A stretch of 10,591 nt of DNA from assembly GCA_910585815.1 (NCBI GenBank), contig CAJUFJ010000078.1, positions 1-10,591 on the forward strand, read 5' to 3'. Under the pieces are notes generated by a model. That model made no database searches. It had not been told where the DNA came from and was given only the letters and a program-made list of their open reading frames with translations. Of this stretch, positions 5,785-10,591 are shown piece after piece (positions within the stretch are counted from its first letter, which is position 1; each line of letters opens with the position of its first letter). The stretch is from an uncultured Oscillospiraceae bacterium (GTDB lineage Bacteria; Bacillota; Clostridia; Oscillospirales; Oscillospiraceae). The position numbers and the translations under genes were made by a program.

Positions 5785-5952
5785 AAAGCCTTCCACCCTC
5801 CGGGGGGAAGGTGCCCCAGTGCGCACACTGGGGCGGATGAGGGGGCGGTTAGGGCTGCTGTCCTTTACGACAAGGGGCGGAAACCTGCCGCGCACCCTCA
5901 TCCGTCACGGCCTTCGGCCGTGCCACCTTCCCCCTGGAAGGGGGAAGGCTTT
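5785..5952. repeat. Inverted pair of a two-hairpin repeat unit
   Basis: A unit of about 62 bases at 5785-5846 is repeated in inverted orientation at 5892-5952, with 45 bases between. Both units read AAAGCCTTCC, a first hairpin, GGGGGAAGGTG, a second hairpin, then CGGATGAGGG. Hairpin one is a 10-bp stem (one A/G mismatch in the left copy, perfect in the right) around TCC. Hairpin two is CCCCAGTG/CACTGGGG in the left copy (5814-5833) and CACGGCC/GGCCGTG in the right copy (5906-5922): different sequence, same structure. I recall closely similar units dispersed in Oscillospiraceae genomes. No open reading frame or transposase lies inside. It makes up about half of the 5632-6033 intergenic stretch. 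Confidence 0.82.
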
Positions 5953-5978
5953 GGCGCGTCCTTGACCGTGGCAGAAAA

Positions 5979-6004
5979 GGCAAGGGCAGAGCCCTTGCCC
6001 TACA
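5979..6004. repeat. Single palindromic unit (element C)
   Basis: GGCAAGGGC (5979-5987), three bases and GCCCTTGCC (5991-5999) form a perfect 9-bp hairpin, followed by CTACA; read on the minus strand the unit starts TGTAGGG, like the units of elements A and B. It lies just before the ribosome site of the following plus-strand gene, probably in its leader. On the minus strand TTTTC follows the stem, so weak termination is also possible. Confidence 0.6.
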
Positions 6005-6033
6005 TTACGAACATTTAAAGGAGGAACAAACTC

Positions 6034-6528
6034 ATGCCAAGCAATCAAACACCCAACTACGCGCTCAACCAGTGGGAGCGGGACGACCGCATCCTGATGG
6101 AGGACTTCAACGCGGACAACGTCAAAATCGACACGGCGCTGGCTGCGGAAGCGAAGGCCCGCGCTGCGGCCGACAGCACCATCAACACCACTCTCTCCGC
6201 CCACAGCGCCGCCCTGTCCAGGCTGGGCAACTGCCAAATTTACACCACCAGCTATGTGGGGAAAGGAAAGTACGGTCAGGAGCACTCTAATACGCTGTCC
6301 TTTCCCCGCAAGCCGCTGTTGGTCATCATCGGCGGGGTTGAATACGGCGTCTTGATCGCGATGATTCAGGGCTGTCAGTCCATTTTCCATCTGGACTCCA
6401 ACGACTATGTCTGTATCGCCACATGGCAGGGAAACTCTGTCTCCTGGTATAATACCAGAAACCCGCTGGCCCAGATGAACGATGAGGGTAAGACCTACAA
6501 TGTAGTGGCCTTTTTCGCAATGGACTGA
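6034..6528 (+). CDS. Phage-tail-like small protein, orphan
   Basis: The 164-residue protein has three parts. Residues 1-36 (TPNYALNQWERDDRILMEDF, then NADNVKIDTAL) follow the start seen in many tail-fibre-like proteins of Firmicutes prophages. Residues 37-66 are Ala-rich and helical (EAKARAAADSTINTTLSAHSAAL), probably a short coiled coil. Residues 67-164 look beta-rich, with the tail-like pattern YVGKGKYGQEHSNTLSFPRK and the ending YNVVAFFAMD. No signal peptide or membrane helix is visible. AAAGGAGG (6017-6024) precedes the ATG well, but I see no clear promoter; TTGACC at 5962-5967 has no good -10 partner. No other phage gene is nearby, so it is an orphan tail-like gene, a prophage remnant or a domesticated gene. 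It is the only plus-strand gene here. Confidence 0.8.
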   Translation: MPSNQTPNYALNQWERDDRILMEDFNADNVKIDTALAAEAKARAAADSTINTTLSAHSAALSRLGNCQIYTTSYVGKGKYGQEHSNTLSFPRKPLLVIIGGVEYGVLIAMIQGCQSIFHLDSNDYVCIATWQGNSVSWYNTRNPLAQMNDEGKTYNVVAFFAMD

Positions 6529-6531
6529 ATG

Positions 6532-6563
6532 AAAAGGGACCCCCGCGCCTTGCGGCGCGGGGG
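6532..6563 (-). terminator. Shared hairpin, probable terminator of the SLH gene
   Basis: A perfect 10-bp GC stem CCCCCGCGCC/GGCGCGGGGG (6540-6549 with 6554-6563) sits between the two convergent genes. Read on the minus strand the loop is GCAA, a stable GNRA tetraloop, and the stem is followed by TCCCTTTT. Read on the plus strand no T-run follows, so it suits the minus-strand gene better. Confidence 0.65.
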
Positions 6564-6584
6564 GTAAGTCCATACTGTCGGGAA

Positions 6585-9500
6585 TTAGTCGCCAGACTCA
6601 TCCAGTGCAATCATTGCGTTGATAATGTTGCGGATAGTCTTACGAGTTTCGTTGGACTGCTGGCAAGCGGTATCTCCGCCGGCCCAGCTGATCTGGACAT
6701 ACGGATCATCCAGAGTATTTCCGTCCTCATCTACCCCAACAAACCAGAGCTCAACCTGCTTCGTAAAGGTATAGCTCACTCCGTCGCCTATAGCGGCCGT
6801 CAGGATAGAACCAGCCTCCATAGTTACGTGTACGGTGGTAAGAGTGGATTTCTTGGCAAATGTAAGCTCTTTCCCCTTCTCAACCACGAGCTCAGGAGCG
6901 TTCAGGGTGCCGCCACCGGCCACAGTAATGTCATGGTCAATGGTGATGCTGCCACTGACATTCCAGGCAGAGGTGATTTCGTCAACATCCTTGGAGAAGG
7001 TAAGGTTAGACGGATTGCCAGAGTCGGCATCGCCAATGGTGCCATCGACGGAAGCCTTCGGACCGACAACTACCTCGCTGGTCATGATATTGCTTCCAGC
7101 CTTGATCGTACCAGTGATCTCGGTTGTACCCTTACCAGTGACAGGACTGCTGACAGTCTTATTGCCGGTCAAAGTCAGGGTCTTGCCCGCGGTCACTTCC
7201 ACTGCTGTGTCGGCGGGGATACCGTCGCTCAGGGTGGCGTCGCCATTCAGCACAACCTTGTCGGCGCTGCTCTCCAGAGCTTTCTCCAGGTCCTCGCTAT
7301 TGGTAACAGTACTGATAGAGGGGGCAGAGGCGGGCGTGTACTTCACGAAGCGGCTGCCGTTGGCACCCTTGAACTCCATGGTAATCACACCGGCGGACAC
7401 AGTAGCGTCCACAAACTCCAGGCCCTTACTGGCCATCTGAGCCTTCACAGCGTCCAGAATCTCGTCGTGAGTGGGGGCAACAGCACCGTTGTACTTCACA
7501 TCGGTAACTACCCACTCTTCGCCCTTCCAGCCGCTGTTGGTGGTGTCAATGGTAACCTTCAGGTTCTTGTTAACGGGTTTGGTGTCGCTGCTTCCGTTAT
7601 CCTTGTTCAGGTCACGGACCACAACCACGCGAGCCACATTGCCATCCAGGATGGCGCTGATCTCGTAGTCATAGAAGCCATCGGCGCCCTTGTTCAGGTC
7701 CTCAACCACATCCTCCAGCTTGTCGGGACCCTCGTAGTACTCGATGGTCTCCTTCTGCTTGTTGGTCTGGATGAAGACTACCTTGGTGCTGTCCTTGATG
7801 CGGAAGCCGGTGGTGGCAGTGGTGTTCACGTAGAAGGTCTTGCCGGCCTTCAGGTAGGGCTGGCCGCTCTGATTCTCGAACGCACCGTAACCGGTGTGCT
7901 TATCGGCAGGTGTAGAAGAAGTGGGGTTGTGTCTGGTAAGGGCATCTGTACCCTGATAGTTGGACGCCTCATACAGAATGGTGTCCTTGCCCTCCTGGAC
8001 AGTATCCTCCAGGGTATTGATGTTGCCCTCGTACTTGGCATCACCGATACCGCTAATGCCGTGGAAATTATAGTGCGCCAGAGCGTCCACAGCCAGAGTG
8101 ACGGACTTCACGTTGCCGTCGCCCTTGTACTTGACCTCGTACCAGTTGTACTTCTTCATGGTATCCAGGTACTTCAGAGCGTCGCCCTTGTAGCTGATCT
8201 CGGTCTCAACGCCGTCCAGAGCGACCTCGCGGGACCAGGTCCACTGGTCGGCCTCGCCGTCGTAGGACTCCCGGGTCACGCCGTCGCTGGTCACATAGAC
8301 CCAGTTGTCGGAGGTGGAGCCGTCGTCGGCCACGGTAACAGCGGCGATGATGTAGCCGTCGTCGTCATACAGGGCGTAGGCGCCGTAGGCGACAACAGTA
8401 CACTTATTGGCGGGAACAGTGATCTTGCCATTGGTGTCGGCGGTGGTCTTGGCATTTTCCTCGGTGAACACATCCAGGCTCACATTGTCGATACCGGTGG
8501 TCACACTGTCCACGTCGTCGATGATGCCGTGCCACCCGTCGTCAGGGGTATCCACCTTGATGGTCTTGACGCTGGCGTTCAGGTACACGGTGTTGTCGTT
8601 GCCGTAAACCTTCTTGTAATCGCCTTCGCCGGTACCGCCCACCATGTCGATATTCTTCTTATCGATGGTCTCGCCGGCAAGAGAAGTATCATGGCTCTGG
8701 GCCACGTCGTCCCCATTGTCAGCGTCAATCTTATTGGCGATCTGCTTCAGGGTATAGATGCCGTCCTTGTTCACGGTGTAGGTGCACCAGGTGTTTACCA
8801 GGCCGTAGTTTTCAACACCGTCAAGGATATCATCGCTGTCGGTGGAATTGTAGGTGATCTCCTTCATGGTGCCGTCCAGGAAGATGCCGCTGGCCTCAAT
8901 GTTCTTGGCATAGCGGTTGCTCAGGGCGTCGTCCACGCCGGTGATGAAGATGTAATTGTCAACCTCATCCACCAGGTCGATGCCGATGGCGTAGCCGTAC
9001 TTGTCCAGGTAGACGTCATACTTCTTGTCCTTCAGATTCTCGCGGCCGCTGCCGGTGTAGCGGTCCAGAACCTTGTAGTTCCACTCGGCGGTGTCGGAGT
9101 AGTCGTACTTGGTGCCCTCGACCACCACGTTGCTGTCCTTCTTGAAAGCGGTCATGGTAGCCTTGGCAATGACTTCGGGCTCCTCGATGGTCTGAATCGC
9201 GCCGTCAGCCACGGTCACCAGGAAGGTGTCGTCCTTCTTGATGTCCTCGATGGCAAAGTCGTCGCCGGTAACGGTGAGGGTCTCCTTGTCATCGTCGGTG
9301 TTTTTGCGCGCGTCCACAAGCTTCATGAACTCGTTCTTGACAGTGGTCTCTTTAATGCCGTAGACGTTGAAGTCGACCTCATCCTTCTTCTCGCTGTAGT
9401 CAGCCTTGGCCTTGGCCAGGTAGGTGTTGATGATGGCCACAGTGACGTCCTTCTGATCCCGGTCGTTGCCGGACTTGGGGTCGACAAACAGCTGGGTCAG

Positions 9501-10577
9501 CACGCCGTTGCCGGTGGCGCCCACGCCGTCCTTGTTGTTGCGCAGGGTGGTGTCCAGAGCAAAGACCTGGTCGTTGACATCGGCGTCGTCCTGGCCGTCC
9601 ACATAGACGTTCTTGTCATAGTTGCGGTCCTCAATGACGGACTTGGTGATCTCGTCATACAGCTCCTTGCCGGTGACCTCGGTGGTCCACTCCTTGCGGA
9701 TCAGCTCCTTCTTCACGTAGGTGCCAACCTCAGCGCCCCGGAACTTCCACTCCCGGGCGGGACGGCCGAAGTCGTCGCGGGCGTCGTCCAGCTCCAGGTT
9801 GCCGTTGAACAGCTGCTCGCCCAGCTCCACGATAGCGCCGCTGTTCTGAGAGCCGATGGAGGTGGCCTCAACGTCGCTGATGGCGTAGGCGAAGTCCTTT
9901 CTGCTGGTGACGTTCACGTAGTTGACCTTGCCGGTGATGACCTGACCGTCGGGAGTGGTCAGGTTGATGGTCTGGCCGTCGGGCTCCACCATGCCGGTCT
10001 TCAGGGCGTTCAGAGCCATCTGGGCCACCTGGTTACGGGTCATGGGGGTAGCGGCGTCGGTGCCTACACCCTCAAAGATGCCGATCTTGGTGCCCTGACG
10101 GACGGTGGATACCATAAAGCCGTCGGCATAGTCGTTTTGATAGCGGAAATAGCCCAGGGCGCGCATCATCATAGAGGCGGCCTCGACGGCGGTGACAGTG
10201 GCGGCGGGATCGTAGATGCCATCGCCACGACCGGACACAATGCCGTTGGCGGCGCAAGCGCCGACCCAGCCCTTGGCCCAGTCAAAGCTGCCGCTCACGT
10301 CGGCAAAGGGACAGGTGCTTACATAGTAGTTGTAATCCAGGCTCAGCAGCTTGCCCATGACCACGGCCATCTCCGCACGGGTGACGGGACGGTCAGGACC
10401 AAAGCCACGGTCGTCGCCAACCATGACCTCGATAGCCTGCAAAACCTCGATGGCTTCGACGTTGTCTTCCGCGTCAACGTCGGAGTAGCCCGCAGCCGCG
10501 CTGGTACCAATCACCATCATGCCCAGGAGCATGACGGAGGCCAGAGTGAGGCTGAGGGCCCGCTTCAGGTTTCTCAT
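6585..10577 (-). CDS. Secreted SLH-domain surface (S-layer-like) protein
   Basis: The 1330-residue protein begins with a signal peptide: positive end MRNLKR, hydrophobic 7-24, cleavage probably after TSAAA near 29. Three SLH domains follow at about 31-78, 89-142 and 149-192, which anchor proteins to pyruvylated wall polymers. The binding motif is intact in the first (TRAE, 66-69) and altered in the others (TAVE 129-132, TRNQ 180-183). The middle, about 200-1080, is Asp-rich, beta-rich and not recognised; strand-like pieces of the form DG-x-[VI]-x-x-[VI] recur near 457, 604, 740, 820 and 978. Residues about 1088-1270 (VVLNGDATLSDGIPADTAVE, TLTLTGNKTVSSPVTGKG and so on) look like a right-handed beta-helix or Ig-like stack. 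No sortase motif is seen. The ATG at 10577 follows AGGAGG (10586-10591). Probably an S-layer subunit or large cell-surface protein. Confidence 0.93.
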   Translation of the reverse strand: MRNLKRALSLTLASVMLLGMMVIGTSAAAGYSDVDAEDNVEAIEVLQAIEVMVGDDRGFGPDRPVTRAEMAVVMGKLLSLDYNYYVSTCPFADVSGSFDWAKGWVGACAANGIVSGRGDGIYDPAATVTAVEAASMMMRALGYFRYQNDYADGFMVSTVRQGTKIGIFEGVGTDAATPMTRNQVAQMALNALKTGMVEPDGQTINLTTPDGQVITGKVNYVNVTSRKDFAYAISDVEATSIGSQNSGAIVELGEQLFNGNLELDDARDDFGRPAREWKFRGAEVGTYVKKELIRKEWTTEVTGKELYDEITKSVIEDRNYDKNVYVDGQDDADVNDQVFALDTTLRNNKDGVGATGNGVLTQLFVDPKSGNDRDQKDVTVAIINTYLAKAKADYSEKKDEVDFNVYGIKETTVKNEFMKLVDARKNTDDDKETLTVTGDDFAIEDIKKDDTFLVTVADGAIQTIEEPEVIAKATMTAFKKDSNVVVEGTKYDYSDTAEWNYKVLDRYTGSGRENLKDKKYDVYLDKYGYAIGIDLVDEVDNYIFITGVDDALSNRYAKNIEASGIFLDGTMKEITYNSTDSDDILDGVENYGLVNTWCTYTVNKDGIYTLKQIANKIDADNGDDVAQSHDTSLAGETIDKKNIDMVGGTGEGDYKKVYGNDNTVYLNASVKTIKVDTPDDGWHGIIDDVDSVTTGIDNVSLDVFTEENAKTTADTNGKITVPANKCTVVAYGAYALYDDDGYIIAAVTVADDGSTSDNWVYVTSDGVTRESYDGEADQWTWSREVALDGVETEISYKGDALKYLDTMKKYNWYEVKYKGDGNVKSVTLAVDALAHYNFHGISGIGDAKYEGNINTLEDTVQEGKDTILYEASNYQGTDALTRHNPTSSTPADKHTGYGAFENQSGQPYLKAGKTFYVNTTATTGFRIKDSTKVVFIQTNKQKETIEYYEGPDKLEDVVEDLNKGADGFYDYEISAILDGNVARVVVVRDLNKDNGSSDTKPVNKNLKVTIDTTNSGWKGEEWVVTDVKYNGAVAPTHDEILDAVKAQMASKGLEFVDATVSAGVITMEFKGANGSRFVKYTPASAPSISTVTNSEDLEKALESSADKVVLNGDATLSDGIPADTAVEVTAGKTLTLTGNKTVSSPVTGKGTTEITGTIKAGSNIMTSEVVVGPKASVDGTIGDADSGNPSNLTFSKDVDEITSAWNVSGSITIDHDITVAGGGTLNAPELVVEKGKELTFAKKSTLTTVHVTMEAGSILTAAIGDGVSYTFTKQVELWFVGVDEDGNTLDDPYVQISWAGGDTACQQSNETRKTIRNIINAMIALDESGD

Positions 10578-10591
10578 TCGGATTTCCTCCT

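Noticed and set aside
5847..5891. Small gene or cargo between the two inverted units
   Set aside because: The 45-base spacer is too short and shows no start with a ribosome site.
6585..7300. Lower GC at the 3' end of the SLH gene as a sign of recent transfer
   Set aside because: Sampled 60-base lines give about 45-50 percent GC here, but lines in the middle of the gene also fall near 47-52 percent; only the SLH-coding end is clearly higher, so no boundary can be supported.

Overview
The window looks like chromosomal DNA from a GC-rich gut member of the Bacillota, most likely Oscillospiraceae/Clostridia (Flavonifractor- or Oscillibacter-like). The evidence is strong AGGAGG ribosome sites, frequent GTG starts, an ACT/PFL gene pair, an SLH-domain S-layer protein and palindromic intergenic repeats. 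The family-level placement is inference; no rRNA or other marker is present. All genes but one lie on the minus strand. I see no tRNA, rRNA, CRISPR array or transposase.

Region 1 (1-1897, minus): a three-gene operon, yfbR-type HD 5'-nucleotidase, then a small ACT-domain protein (UPF0237 type), then a PFL-like protein (UPF0210/DUF711) cut by the window edge. A clear promoter sits just upstream of yfbR. Each of the two gaps inside the operon is filled by an inverted pair of one 25-base palindromic unit.

Region 2 (1905-3917, minus): a four-gene operon read as Xre-type regulator, two small related four-helix membrane proteins, then an RluA-family pseudouridine synthase. Two of the junctions are 4-base overlaps. 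The promoter is close to consensus and is surrounded by GTAAAG half-sites, which suggests autorepression.

Region 3 (3928-5695, minus): a single-gene ilvD unit with its own promoter and a strong intrinsic terminator.

Region 4 (5696-6033): non-coding, with several hairpins and a 168-base inverted pair of a second, two-hairpin palindromic repeat family. A third palindrome lies next to the following gene.

Region 5 (6034-10591): a lone plus-strand gene for a phage-tail-like small protein faces, across a shared hairpin, a 1330-residue secreted protein with three N-terminal SLH domains (minus strand), probably an S-layer or cell-surface protein.

The genes are mostly housekeeping. The points worth a second look are the two palindrome families, which show base changes that preserve pairing, the regulator/membrane-protein operon with its operator, and the orphan tail-like gene beside the surface-layer gene.
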